Shown here: in pieces, positions 13,001 through 25,495 of the stretch | How the letters are laid out: every line of letters begins with the position of its first letter | Numbering within the stretch: position 1 is the stretch's first letter | Assembly: GCF_016802725.1 (NCBI RefSeq) | Contig: NC_052664.1 | Coordinates: 31,203,275 to 31,267,274, forward strand | DNA: 64,000 bases | From: Solenopsis invicta | Taxonomy: Eukaryota > Arthropoda > Insecta > Hymenoptera > Formicidae | Reading direction: 5' to 3' | The notes under the pieces: generated by a model | The model's database searches: none | Told to the model about the DNA's origin: nothing | The model's input: only the letters and a program-made list of their open reading frames with translations | Made by a program: the position numbers and the translations under genes

Positions 13001-13154
13001 ATAGCGTTTTTCACTGGGAAAACTAGTGCGCACTGAGTGTGCACTTGCCGCTAGCAATTGGACGTTTCGCGATGACGATGCCGACGGAAACGCCCAATTA
13101 CCTGCAGTGAATGCACACTCAGTGCGCACTAGTTTTCCCAGTGAAAAATGTTAT
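13001..13154. repeat. Short foldback (hairpin) element
   Basis: Perfect 37-bp inverted arms lie at 13007-13043 and 13112-13148 and contain CACTGGGAAAACTAGTGCGC. Inside them is a second stem (13056-13068 with 13087-13099, 12 of 13 bases paired) and an 18-bp loop. Partial similarity continues a few bases past each arm. Because the arms are inverted copies, the same short peptide frame appears on both strands. It may be a foldback MITE or a structured RNA; no target-site duplication is evident. Confidence 0.9.
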
Positions 13155-13439
13155 TAAACATACCGTAATTATCGTGTCGAGAGTTGGCTCAAGAGCGTCG
13201 TGCTCCTCGCAGATTATGAAGCAATACAATAAAAGCATTAATTGGCACACGGGCGGCGATGTGAAAACAACGCGACTGTTTTTGGTTTTCCCGCAAATTT
13301 GAACGGCCATGATAATCATCGATATGACGTCACGGGATCTAGCGACGCGTCAGACAGTTAATGGCTTAACGTGGTGGTATCGGCGTCGCGCGGAGAGGCG
13401 TCGTCGTCCCGCATTTCGCGTATATTCGTTCCCGTTCAA
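13155..13439. other. Spacer between hairpin and tandem array
   Basis: Balanced composition. The last 100 bases already contain CGTCGTCCCGC-type words like those in the array, so a degenerate extra unit may begin here. Confidence 0.4.
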
Positions 13440-14705
13440 CGTAAGTTTCGTCCTGGAAGTGTCGAGGATGTCGAATTCAGCGACGGACAATCGTGGTGAG
13501 GATACAAAGTCGTTCCGTCGGCCGTTTGCGATATCGGTGTCGCTAATTGCGTGTTGTCGAAAGTTTCTATCTTGGCGTCTCGCGTGTGAGGTTGTCTCCG
13601 TGTCGCAAAGCGTTTAGTGCAGTATCGAGAGTATCGCGAGTGCTAAATTTAGCGACGGACGATTGTCGTGAAGCATAAAATCGGAGCGTGTGGTCGCGGA
13701 ACAATCCGTCCTTCGCGATTTCAGTTTCGCCAGTTGCGTCCCGTCGGGCGCTCGCGACCCGTCGAAGGTTATGGCGTCGCGTCAGTGTGAAGTTGTCTCC
13801 GTACCGCGAATCGCTCAGTGTATCGCAGGCGCGTCGAGTGTCGAATTCAGTGACGGGTGATTGTTGTGAAATATAAAATCGAAGCGTATCAGTCGCGAAT
13901 CAACTTGACTTTTGCGATATCGTTGTCGCTAAGTACGCCTCGTCGAAGATCCTAGCATCGCGTCAGCGTGAAGTTGTCTCCATCTCGCAAAGCGCTCACA
14001 AGTGTAGTTTCGGAAATGTCGAGAGTATCGAATTTGGTGATGGACGACGTCATGAAGCATAAAATCGACGCGCACGGTCGTGGATCGATCCGTCCTTCGC
14101 GATACTGGTGTCGTCAATTGCGTCTCATCGGACTTTCGCGGCCCGTCGGCAAGGTTAGGTTCCAGCGTCGACGTGAAATTGTCTCTATCTCGCGAATTGC
14201 TGAACGTATTTCAAGGAGTGTCAGGAGTGTGACGAATTCGATCGTCGTGAGGCATAAAATCGTAGTGTTGATCGCGGATCATCAACAGCCTTCGCGATTT
14301 CAGTTTCGCCAGTTGCGTCCCGTCGGACGCTCGCGACCCAGCGGAAGGTTCTAGTGTTATGTCGGCGTGAAGTTGCCTCCGTTTCGCGAATATCGCTCAG
14401 CATGTTTTATGTACGACGAGAATATCGCGAATCTAATGTGAATCATTGTCGCGAAGCATAAAATCGACGCGTGCGGTCGCGGATTGATCCGTCCGCAATA
14501 TCAGTTTCGTCAGTTGCGTTCCGTGGGAAGGTTCTACTATCGGCTTGAAATTGCTTTCGTCTCGCGAATCGCTTATTAACGTTTTCAAGGAGCATCGGGA
14601 GTATCGAGTGTTAAATCTCCAGTGGCGAGCGATCGGCGTGAAGTATAAAATTAGCCCGTATGGTCGCGAATCAATCCGCTCGTCGCGATATCTCGTTCTT
14701 CTTCT
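13440..14705. repeat. Diverged tandem array, about 190-bp unit, 7 copies
   Basis: The anchor GTGAAGCATAAAATCG recurs in degenerate form at 13496, 13668, 13866, 14052, 14247, 14451 and 14638. The spacings are 172, 198, 186, 195, 204 and 187 bp. Each unit also carries, in order, a block like TTTCGCCAGTTGCGTCCCGT, a block like GTGAAGTTGTCTCCGT followed by TCGCGAATCGCTCA, and a block like GTCGAATTTAGCGACGGACG. Copies are clearly diverged, with indels, so the array is old. Reading frames differ from copy to copy, which argues against protein coding. It is CpG-rich and could be a satellite-like array or part of a transcribed non-coding exon. Confidence 0.9.
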
Positions 14706-14909
14706 ACAATATTTCTATCCAGAGTCTCGCGACGCTGAATTTTTCCGTCGGTAGAGCTGTCTCGTCAAACACTTTGCGCTTGCGACGATCGGGATCGGAA
14801 CAGCTTCACCCTTGAAAATATATCGCGTTAAATTCGGGAGAGGACGTGCCGTTGCCATGTCGTCGATCGTAGAGTGCTGCGGACTGTGGTGAGCGATAAT
14901 ACCGCGAGT

Positions 14910-14963
14910 ATGGTCAGGTACGGTGTTGGAACAGTGGCGAAGTTAACCGGATTGTATTGGCTG
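14910..14963 (+). CDS. Possible short coding exon with splice donor
   Basis: An ATG at 14910 opens 18 codons (MVRYGVGTVAKLTGLYWL) that end in phase 0 at CTG followed by GTGAGTAAAT, a strong donor (14964). The nearest strong acceptor, TTTCTCTGCAG at 15221-15231, would add GAA GTG and then a TAA stop, giving a 20-residue peptide. It could also splice to a distant exon of a larger gene. A short upstream frame starts at 14857. I do not recognise the peptide. Confidence 0.25.
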
Positions 14964-15220
14964 GTGAGTAAATTTGTTTACAAATTGAGGTAACTCCGAT
15001 AATTACGTCGCACGAGGATTTACACCGCGGAAATTAGAAAAAAATAGAGTCGAGATAACTTGCTTGCAAACACTCTGTTATGTGCCTTTATGTTATATTA
15101 GTACTGTGTTTCAATTTTAATATTTTACTATTAATGTTAACGAAACCATCGTGAGTTAAGTCGATTCATCAATGTTATTAGCGGCGCGGCGATTTATTAC
15201 AATCTATATAAAATAATTAT

Positions 15221-15260
15221 TTTCTCTGCAGGAAGTGTAAAAGATTAATGATTATTTCAT
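15221..15260 (+). other. Candidate 3' splice site
   Basis: A pyrimidine-rich TTTCTCTGCAG precedes GAAGTGTAAAAG, with the exon starting at 15232. It is 268 bp downstream of the donor at 14964, a normal size for a short insect intron. If used, this would make the block downstream of the tandem array a spliced transcript. Confidence 0.3.
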
Positions 15261-16699
15261 GCTACATAAAGTGTTGAGAGATAGCAAAGGATGGAATACG
15301 CGAAAATACACGTACTTGGTTCTTGCATTATTTGTCCAGCTCGATTGTCTCACTCATAAGTGGCCATAAATTTCACTTCTCTTGATATAAATTTTAGGAA
15401 ATTCTTAAAATTTTTTTTCTGAGTAATAAAATAAATATTTTGTATTTCTAATTTTTTTTTTAGTAGACAGTACGAAGTTTTTATTGGTACATTCATTTTT
15501 CTTAAATAGTGCATGATAAATCAAGTTTTCGCCAATAGATACCCAAATTTCTTAGCTGTATTAAGACAAAATATGAGTCAAATTAGTTAATTGTATTGTG
15601 GTCAGGGATCAAGATCAATAAAAATTTTAAACAAAGTTTTTTCAATTACAACAGTTTTTCGCTGCGTTATTAACATCCTTCAAGATTTTATTGATAATGT
15701 AATATCTTTCATTGTGACTGGTATCTTATTTCCTAAACGCATATTTATAAAAAAAAGAAAATAGGAAAAAATGTGTCATATCAAAAATTTCGCTAACTTT
15801 CAAGCGTTTTAATGACACGTCTTTTTTCTTTCTTTTATGTAATAACGATGTAATGACTGTTATAAGTGTGATAATTTTTTTTATTGCAAAGGTTTTTTTT
15901 GTAAAATAATTTTGTCGCATAAAGCGAGCCTAATAGTTTTCTATAAATACATTCTTATGTTCTGCGAAAACTGTTGATTCCATTTAAAAACTGGTCGATG
16001 ATGGCAGGTACAAGAAAGAAATAGAGCACAAAAGCGGCGGAAAAATGTTTCCGAGCAATCAGGTCTACCTGCCGCCTTCGACAGGTAGAGGATGCGCATT
16101 ATGTCGTGGCGAGATCTTTCCAAAGGGATAATTTACCGTTTTTATTTCCGTGCCCTGGGCGTCGGCGCGGTCATTGTCGAATGGCCGCAGTCTAAAACGA
16201 AAATACGCCGTGTAATTTGGCCATAAACGTGGTATCCGGTATTTGCACGCGCGCACATCGCCCTTCTAAGGAAAACTTCTGTGAGAAAAAATCCTTGGCG
16301 TGTGAATTGACCGAGAAACGTTTCTAACGCATCGTTAGAACAGACTCGACAGATCGAAATCGAAAAAGCGAGTTTTAAAATTCCATTACTCCTTTGTGAT
16401 GAATTTGTTAAAAGTTTGCTGCATAATCGACATATAAGAACCGATGACTCGGCTTGATAGACTTCTTAAGAATGCACGGCTCAAATTGAATGTTTGAATA
16501 TTTAAAAATGAAGGATAGAATACGCTTGTTTTACTCTGTTAATTCTCTCTTCAGCTTAGTCAGAAGCATAAAAAAAGAATTGTTTTATTCTAGTACAGTT
16601 GAACGACTCGAGACTCGATTATCATTGCAAGTTTAATCGTTTGATGTAACTGTATCACTTCTTGCGTCGTTAACGGTGTCTTGCTTTCGCGGAAATCGT
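15261..16699. other. AT-rich then CpG-richer non-coding sequence
   Basis: 15240-15950 is AT-rich with poly-T runs. 15990-16270 is CpG-rich. A good isolated acceptor-like site (TTCTCTCTTCAG) ends at 16553, but the frame behind it closes within about 12 codons. No gene recognised. Confidence 0.45.
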
Positions 16700-16735
16700 T
16701 ATATAAGTCAGATCGATCATCTCTACGTATATCAT
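16700..16735 (+). promoter_or_regulatory. Possible TATA-type core promoter
   Basis: TATATAAG at 16700-16707 is followed about 25-30 bp later by ATCATTC near a plausible initiator. Single-site evidence only; TATATAAG arises by chance in AT-rich DNA. Confidence 0.15.
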
Positions 16736-16739
16736 TCGT

Positions 16740-17340
16740 ATTTATTAGTCAGCGATGGATTCGAAACCCGTAATTATCGTCGTCTACAATAGAGGTCTTG
16801 GGACGCGAGATACCAATCAGAAGTGGGAGAATAATGTGATTAATCTTGATATAACGCGATGTAAGTGGCACATGGAGTGCGAGCCGTTTCGACGTGTGCC
16901 GAGACGAAAAGGGGGAGGAGAGAGGTAGACCACCCACCTCGGTGTGAACGTGCGCCTCGGTTAGCAACGCTCTGTTGGGATAATCAACGTAATGGTGGCA
17001 AAAATGATGAAGCATAGCTCGCGCCGTAACAATACAACGTTCACGAAATGCATCGCGATGCGCGCCGCATCAGACGTCTCGCGTACCGAGACGTATAACC
17101 AGACGTATCATTTTCCGGTTGGGAAGCCTTAAAATTCCGAGAGGAATCCCGTTGACGACTGCGACGACACAAGGCGTTTTCCCACCTGCCCGAGTCAGCC
17201 GAGTAATTACCGGGTGACTCGAGTCCCCGCCTCCCCTTCTTTTGCCTCGACCTTTAATTAAAAGATTATAAACGAGGTTTCTTACAGACTCGACGATTTT
17301 TCGTTGCTTTTTCATTCTGTCGTGCACGCGCGCGCTCATT
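16740..17340. other. CpG-rich patch, no gene seen
   Basis: Balanced to GC-rich sequence with minus-strand frames at 16749-17015 and 17070-17339 that show no domain, signal peptide or family resemblance. Confidence 0.35.
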
Positions 17341-20300
17341 TGATGTTATAACAGCTCTGTTTACGATCGCTTACCCTTTCTGAAATGTTCATTGCAATGT
17401 GTTCGGCGCGGGATGATTTATGGATCGGATAGAATATATTGCCGGAAATCGAGTGCGGTTAATCAGGTTTATTATCGTCGCTCGACATATTATTCATTCG
17501 CATTTTACCCATGAGATTATTTTTTTATCTGCAAATACGCACACTGCAGTACACATATGTTGCAATAAAATTGATGTGACTCGTACGAGTTGATGAAAAA
17601 AAAAAGTAGAAAGATAAGGAAACTGCTTCTTCGCGTGCATCGTGCGCATTGTTGTCGGACAAAGTGGGTTTGCTTCTATTTTCTAGCAGTATATAGTGGT
17701 AGCTAACGCACTCTACGGTCTTCTACTGTATACTACTTGATGTATATTCTACAGAGACGATCTCGACAGTTAGTTATTGGCTAATGTAACCAGCTAGCAC
17801 AGTGAGTCGTCTAATTAGGTCAAAATCCCGCTGGTTTCTTTTTCTTTAACACGACAATTTTTTGTTCATATAAAGTTTCCTCTGTAACATCACTGTTACA
17901 CTTGTTTCTGATGAAATTTTAAACCTAGCAAAAAACATTGTAGTCAACTTTATAAAGCGCTTAGGAGAAGCTTCCCCTTTTTATGATAAAAATAAAATAC
18001 CGTGCAGGTTTGCGATAAATATTATATAAAAATTGATACTTTACAATTTGTGAAACTTTGACGTGGAATAATGTTTGCAAAGGGAACTATGGAAATGTGT
18101 AACAAATTTTTTCTTTTATACGAATGAAAGAATTCTTATTGCGGATAATTTAATCTTGCATATCATAAATACGTTCTCTGAAATTTTCCGCGATCAATAA
18201 ATGCGGTTTCTCCTTGAATATTTTCCGATGCTGAAATTCCGATATTTCCTGGAATTTCAATAATTACATAGATTTGTGAAAAACCATCACGAGTTTAATC
18301 GCGCGATAAGCAATGTAAATTAAAGCAAGTTTTATTATCGTGCAAATATTTACAACTTTTATCTGTTTATTTATTTTGATTTATTCAGTTAACTTATTTT
18401 TCTTTACAGTTAATTTAATAACATTTACACAAGACTAATATAAATATGTATATTAATGTCATTAAACATGACATGAATAAATCAAAATACATTTCTAGCA
18501 TCGTTAAATAATTCGATTTATATTAATAGTAGATATTGAAATATTGAATATTTGAAAGGCAAAATATACTATGAAATATAATATGCAAATATATTAAAAA
18601 AGATTTAGTAAAAAATTCTCTCATATTTAATCCTGCGATGTAATTCTAGAATATGTTGTAGATAGTTCAGATTTAATGATCTTCCGAACTTAGCAATATT
18701 TATATCATCAAATGTAAATGTAATATTAAAATTTGTAAAATACTTTATATATCTATATTCTATATAATTGTACTTAATTTTTTAACATTTTTTCTTTTAA
18801 TTATCAGTTCAGATGGCGGCAAATTCACATATTGTATCGTATTCTTTTATCAGAAATAACACAAGAATTTTTTAGAATCAGCAAGCCGCATCGGCGTGCA
18901 ATTATTTCTCGCTTGTTCTTCATAGATTTTTATTTGCTCCCGCTATCTCGGTACGATACGTAGGTACTCGCACTACTCACAGTTGAGTCTCGGCGGAAGC
19001 GAAGGCGGACTATGTATGTTCTTGTAGACGGTGCTATCGAGACAAATAGAAAATCAATTCTACGGACGCTTGCGTCCTGCGAGTGAACGGACTTATTTAC
19101 CTTCCTCGCTTCTCAGGTGATACGCCGCGACTGTCTCAGCGAGTTGGGGATGAAATTACGTAATCAAGCAGAAGTTTGAATTGATTTCCCATTAGTGATG
19201 ATTCGCTTGGTCTTACAGTGAATACGAGATTCAACTGTCAGTCGTTAAGTTTGGGACGCGTAAATAATTGCACCAAAATTGCAGCCGATCGAATCGATTC
19301 CATTACAATGCCATTGAGCAATGGGAACTTGTAAGTCAACACTGTCGTGCACCGTGCCACGAATACCTTTGTGCAAAAGAGACTTTGAATTCGAGGTTGT
19401 ATTTTTAAAACAAAGAACTGACAAAGAACTTCAATTATCCTATGGAGTTGCAGATCAAATTGATTTTTCATGATCTATAATTTGTTTTACAATTTGATTG
19501 CAAACGTGACTGACTATTTAGTTTTAAATTGAGTAAAATTACGTTTGCGAAAACTAAAATTTCACTCTTGAATAACCAAAGTTTGATTGATTTCCGAGTA
19601 CTTATTTATTCTAATTCTCGTTATAGATTCTATGACGAAACTTATTGTTAGATATGTAAATAAGCATGAAGTTACGTATGTCGAATTTCAGAAGTTAACT
19701 CGTAAATGGGGCAATATGGTAAACGTAGCAGAAAACGTTGACTTCGTAAATTTTCGACATTGTTATATTTCGAGCGGTAGGTCATGCGAGAACTTTTAGT
19801 GTTGAAATCGATCCGAAAACTGGAGCAGATTAAATATTCAACTCAAGCGAGTGAACTACGGATAGCTGCGAATAACTAAGCAGACGAAAATATAATGTCC
19901 CGCGTTCACTTATTGTCATTAGTGATTGACCTAATTCCTCCTCGAGTGGTTGTAGAAAAGGTCACGAGCCGCGAATAACGATTTTACATTTGACCGTTCA
20001 AATTGTCTTCTATATTAAACAATCGTTTGCAGCGGCGAAACTATTGATCGCGGAGCCCTGCGTTGCGGATGGATCTTGGCCAGGTTGAAGTTAAGAAATA
20101 TAAAGAGGATAAGATTTATGAAATGTTCGTGCTTTCATACTTTTTTCATATTTTTCGTTGCATCAAGTGAATATATTTGTATAGGTTTTTTAGGATGCTC
20201 AAATTTATTTTTGCATGAGAGAGGGGTTGTGGAATACCATTTTGTTTTTGATAATGACTTATTGTTAGTAAATATTAATGCGACATAATTCTAACCGACG

Positions 20301-21479
20301 TCAGTTTATTAGCTGTAGAGTTCTACCAATATAGATAGAAGTTCATCAAGTATATAGAACGAACGTAATTTACAATTTACTGAAGGGGAAAATGAGGATG
20401 AGTTTGTTGAATAGCAGGGGAATTATAGAATACTAATAACTAATGTCATAGAGGGCACTTTATTTATAAAAAAATATAAATGAATGATCTTTTGTAGATT
20501 TTACACACAAATGAGCGGCACAAAACAAGGTTTTATGAACATTTTATAAAATATATTTTATTTAAAATAATTTTTTTGGCTTAAAAAATTTTCAAAACAT
20601 TTTTAATAGATGCACATGGCGGACGATCATATTCCACAATCACAGCTCACATCTAACATGATTTTATTTCCCGAATTTATACATTAAAATAAACTTAACG
20701 AAGTAATTTTAACAGTTGCTCTCAAAATTCAACGCGAGAGAATTATACGAGATATCATGATATTCTACCACCCCGCCGTATAAATTCCTCTATATACACA
20801 GATATTTGGAGCTTTGCCGCTAATTGTCTTGTACGATTTTTCAGATCAAACGCACAGAGGCCGACCATTCGCGTAGTTCAATAATACGCGTGAACAGTAG
20901 CCTCTCATTAATCCAATTAGCTCGGTATTACTCTCACCGAACGTAATTGCGTGCTAATTAGCATTCTCCGTGCGTTTTTATCACTTGTAACTCTCATTTC
21001 GAGTAAATTGTATGAATGTACATCGGAATCGTCTCCGTATCATGAAAGCAATATCGTTGCCATTACGCTAATGGACTGTGTTACACTGACCACTGTCGTC
21101 CAATAAGAATTATTTCGCGCGCAACCAATTATACTTACCAACGTAGAGCTCGAGCGAAAAACAAACCGTACGAATGGCTCGTTAATTATCGCGCGGCACA
21201 CTTCGTAAGCTATCTCGTACAATAGTAAACGCTCCAGCGTTCTTTTCGTTGAAAAATGAAGATTCTTTTTCCTAGATGATACAATAGGATTTAAAAACAC
21301 GCACTGGGGAACAGTATAGGTACTTATTTGTAAAAGTACGCTCTCAGTGTGCGAGCGCACGACGATATGGGATGAGCAACGCGATAATGTAATTATCCAG
21401 TAGCGAAATGTACTCCCTCTCGCGCTGATATTACACTTTAATTATCAATACACGCTTGTAACGTTGTGTTAATGGGGCA
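17341..21479. other. Long non-coding stretch, nothing recognised
   Basis: Mostly AT-rich, very AT-rich at 18300-18800, with CpG-richer parts at 18900-19160. An acceptor-like pyrimidine tract ending TTCTCAG at about 19112 precedes a 20-codon open stretch, which I consider unconvincing. A 70-codon hydrophobic-start frame at 20076-20288 is also unsupported. Confidence 0.5.
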
Positions 21480-21505
21480 TTTTTTTTCTTATGTTTCAGG
21501 TAAGT
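21480..21505 (+). promoter_or_regulatory. Putative recursive splice (ratchet) site
   Basis: A run of eight T then CTTATGTTTCAG is joined directly to GTAAGTCTGG, so a strong 3' splice site (AG at 21498-21499) abuts a perfect 5' splice site with no exon between. This matches the pyrimidine tract-NCAG|GTAAGT form of ratchet points described in long Drosophila introns. A TTAAT branch-point-like word lies about 30 bases upstream. If it is functional, the window is inside a large intron of a plus-strand gene. Confidence 0.5.
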
Positions 21506-23170
21506 CTGGTTGCGCAGCACGAGAGAGCGAATCGATTGCAATTATCGTTATTCTGATTAGCGGCCGATCGTTGCCGTAACGATAATTAATTACTTGACGT
21601 GGTATCGACGTGGTGTTTTGGGATACGATTTCCCAATGGACGCGGCCATATTAACACGTACGTACATAACCGCATAGGTCCATATACGCGTTCGTGCACG
21701 CGTACGCGTATGTTTTACCCTTATATGCATACATGTACATATATTCGCCCTACATATGTGCGTCCTGTTGCACAATCTACAGACGCAATGGATACTACCG
21801 CAGGTATTCGAATTCCGGCGTACCACACTCGTCTTGCGAGCTCGGCAAATAGTCGGCTCACTGTTCGTTGTCGTCGTTCGTGTTAAACGTTTAATTTACT
21901 AATAAACACTAAATTTTCTTGTGGAATCACCGACGCGAGCCTTGCTGTTGCTTTTACAGCGAGCTATAAAAGACTGCAGATAAAAGCTATTTTCATGTAA
22001 CATTAATTTCGCATCACTTTGAAATGGAAGTTGCGTGTCAACGACAGACATCAGTCATGCCACGTTTAATATAAATTAAAATTTTTTTTGTACAATATTG
22101 TTATAATTATCTTTGATCGGCCTTATCGGCCTCCGTATTATTAGATTATTATCGCATTTAATCGCTATTTGGCTCTCGCTGTTATTTTATAAAGCGTATT
22201 GATGAAATTAGTCGATGGTGCGGAAACATTTGAAATACAGAATCGTTGCGCGCTTTTATATTTGATAAAAATTACAATAATGCATTCGCGTAAGTATAAT
22301 GAGATTTATTTATTTTTCACTTCCGACAACAGATCGATAAGTCACATTATGTAGGTAGTAACCTTCGGTGCATGTATCAATTTTGATGCATATATATTTA
22401 AATATTAATACGCTTATTATAATCCCATATTATTCACACTATGATACGTTCTTCCTATTTCGCAATAGATTGCAACAGACATTATCTGGCTTACACGAGA
22501 GCTCATGCGATTTGCTATTATTATTTACGGGATGTTATTTAATTAATTACTAACGAAGCATAATGCCAGTATTATTTTCATTGGCTTGATTATACCTAGT
22601 ACGGTATTTAATACATTTTATCTCTTCATTTATCCGTTATTAATTCAATGCTGTCTAATCCGTATTCAAGAACGCATGCTCATTAAAAACACGGCAATCC
22701 CCGTTATTTACGCGTCCCGTTAATTAAACGTTTAATTGCTCGACGAGGTAATGATGAGTTTTACTAAACTTCAGTTTATATTTGTCCATGTTTGTAAAAT
22801 ATGACTCTCTACGAGGATAAAAAATGATATATATACAGAGCATTCTGAATTTTGCGAATCAAATTACTATAGCAAAGTGTTCTTGAAAAGTCAAGTGAAA
22901 TAGTTGTGAAATAAAATATTTGTAAATTTTAATTTCAAACAGTTTCTTTTAGGTATAAGGATTTAAGCTGGCTAGTCACAAATTATTTTTACATAGTTGC
23001 AAGTCCATAAGTCCGCGTGTGCGATAGTGATCGCATGACAGGTGATCCTCTAAACTCTAAATGTAATCTCTGATCTTTTAATTAGCTTTATGTTTACAAA
23101 AAATAAATCAAATTTTATTTCAAGCATAGCTTTAATATATAATTAATATAAAAATTTACAAGTAACTATT
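21506..23170. other. Non-coding sequence, nothing recognised
   Basis: Moderately AT-rich without repeats. ACGTACGT-, ATACATGTACATA- and CGTACGCGTA-type words cluster at 21650-21750. No supportable gene. Confidence 0.5.
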
Positions 23171-23610
23171 TTACTAAATTTGTTTTTCCAAGAACTCTTT
23201 CCTGCTACAGTTTGTAATTTTGATTGCGCGAATTTTGTGACCCCGAGGGAGACGGCAACATTCTACTCGCGTGCGAACGATGCAGGTCGCCGTCGTCGGT
23301 GGACAATCGAACGGACGTTCGTCGACAATCGCCGTAGAATTAAATGCCGTGACGCGGTCCCGTTTCACGGCTGAGACTATTACTGACGCTCGTAAATAAA
23401 CGAGTCATTGTTAGCAGTCGGATACGGATATGGCTCTGGCAAAAATGGCGAACGACGCGATTTGTCAACGCGACGCGGACGATTGCGCGACGTAACTGTA
23501 CACCGACTGTGCGTAACTTTATTACTGCTCTTCGAGTTCTCCAGACGACCATAAACCGGAAATGGATTCCGGTATTGTCTCGGTGAACGTGATACTCAAT
23601 ATACACGGAA
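23171..23610. other. CpG-rich patch, no gene seen
   Basis: CpG-dense sequence with overlapping frames on both strands (23180-23374 plus, 23174-23368 and 23340-23606 minus), none with recognisable features. Confidence 0.4.
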
Positions 23611-24290
23611 GTTTTAGCTAGACATATACGAATAATGGTAACGGTAGGGATCGATAAAAGTACATTTTGTTCATGAACTGATCTTTATTATTTATTGCAC
23701 GGAAATATATTACGAAAGTTGTGATTATTACAATTTAAAACCAAGAATCAGTAAAAAATTATCATAATAACCAATGTGCATAAAATGTTCTATTAATTTA
23801 AAAAATATGCAAATATTAAAATTATGCGACAATTTACACTTTTAAAAAATTAGAACATTAAATTTTTTTACAAAAATAAAAATTTTTTTTAACAATAATA
23901 AGATTAGGACCGATGAAAATGTGAAATACAAAAATGAGAAGACCAATATCGATCTCGCAGTAGTTTGAGGTTTAATGCCTAATCATTTTTTTTTGTGTAA
24001 ATTTTTACAATCTCCAAATCACGTGAATTGCATATCGCATATTTATCGGTCTTAAAACAATCCTTAATTGAAGTCGAAATACTTAAAATCACCAATCAAA
24101 TTGGCGATCAATTTAACAATATTGATACTCATGAGCTTTTTAAAAAAGATTTTTTTTTGCAAAAAAATAACATCACATTTAGGATTTTTTGCAAAAGTTC
24201 TTTTTAAGATACACATGAGCATCAGTATTATTAAATTAAATTATTCTGAAGCATCAATAACCCTAAGTAACAGCCTATCCCGCGGCTTTC
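23611..24290. other. AT-rich non-coding sequence
   Basis: Homopolymer A and T runs and short frames only. Confidence 0.55.
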
Positions 24291-24660
24291 TCATCATTGC
24301 AAACTGAACGTGGGCGCAAGAATGCTCTCGCCTCGCCCTTGCGCGTTCACGCACCTACACCCGACGCCACGCACGATCGACACTTCCACCTACGATCCGT
24401 TCCGCCGATCTTGTGCATTGTGATTCGATATCCCATGGGAACACGTCGAGTATTCATCCTCACCGCACTCATGTCGTGGATCTCGTAAAGACAAGTTCAG
24501 TATCACACGCGCCGGACACCGTGGAAACAAACCGGTTGACCGTCCGATTGTTTACGGAAATCGCCAGATCATTGCCGTGAGACTTACCAGAGTGGAAATA
24601 TCGTGGAAACGTATCTCGTGCATTGCGTGCAAATGCGATCGCGACAGGTGAGATTTATCA
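24291..24660. other. CpG-rich patch with splice-donor-like sites on both strands
   Basis: On the plus strand GCGACAG is followed by GTGAGATT, a fair donor with the exon end at 24657. On the minus strand CACTCTG is followed by GTAAGTCTC, a strong donor with the exon end at 24588. The minus-strand frame is open for about 41 codons upstream to a weak acceptor-like TTTTCGCGTAG near 24710. Neither candidate product is recognised. The patch may be a promoter or 5' exon region. Confidence 0.2.
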
Positions 24661-24710
24661 ATTAAGGGAAGGCTTTCAATCAAGGCATTCACGCATGATT
24701 GATACCATGG

Positions 24711-25495
24711 CTACGCGAAAATTGTATTAACATATTAACGATTCGAGTTTTCATAAAATTTAATTTAATTTCCTTTTGGGATATTTTCTCAACAGAGCAA
24801 ATTGAATTAAATTATGTTACACTGATTGTAATAAAAAATGTAATATGATATAAAACATGTAAATGATACATATATATATTTTTTTACATATTTGTGCTTT
24901 ATATAAAAATCTGTGGAAAGAATCGATGATATTGATAATATGAAATATTAATAAATCGTCTGAGAAACTTCCTCAAGAGTTATGCAATGAAACAGCTAGT
25001 TTTTAAAGGGTTGTTGTAAATTAAATAATTAAGTTGAACGTTATCAATGGATGAGAATTCTGACGAAAATATTACAGGCAATTTACCGCATAAATCCAAA
25101 TTTACGCCGCTGAAGTAAAAAGCCGTCTCGTCGTTGCATTCATGATTTGATTTTTACAATCAAATTAGTCTCGTTTGGTTGTTCCGTTGTACGCCGCGCT
25201 GCGGATAAATGAACAGAATCAATTTGTCGTTACGTGAGCAGGTAAAAAATCAATGTTTTTGTTCGTTGCGCACTTAGTAAGGCTACATTTATGTTCGAAT
25301 AAAGAGTTAACGTGTGAATTTTATTGAATAATTTATTACCAACATAAAGGGTTAATAAAAATTAATATTTTTGAAGAATAATATGTGAGCGAACTCGTTC
25401 AATAATTTGTAATTACTTTAATTACCATTTTTTGTCATAATTTTTTCGTTATCGCTGCATCAATGCAATCGTATAGTAACTCAATTTTATGATAG
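24711..25495. other. AT-rich non-coding sequence
   Basis: No repeat or coding structure recognised. Confidence 0.5.

Noticed and set aside
13968..14354. 128-codon frame in the tandem array
   Set aside because: Equivalent repeat units are read in different frames, and stops interrupt other copies, so the repeat is not coding.
19086..19176. Acceptor-like tract followed by 20 open codons
   Set aside because: A single splice signal with a quickly closing frame. No donor downstream.
24588..24710. Possible 41-codon internal exon on the minus strand
   Set aside because: The donor is strong, but the acceptor-like TTTTCGCGTAG lacks a pyrimidine tract and the peptide is not recognised. Kept only as a note under the CpG-rich patch.
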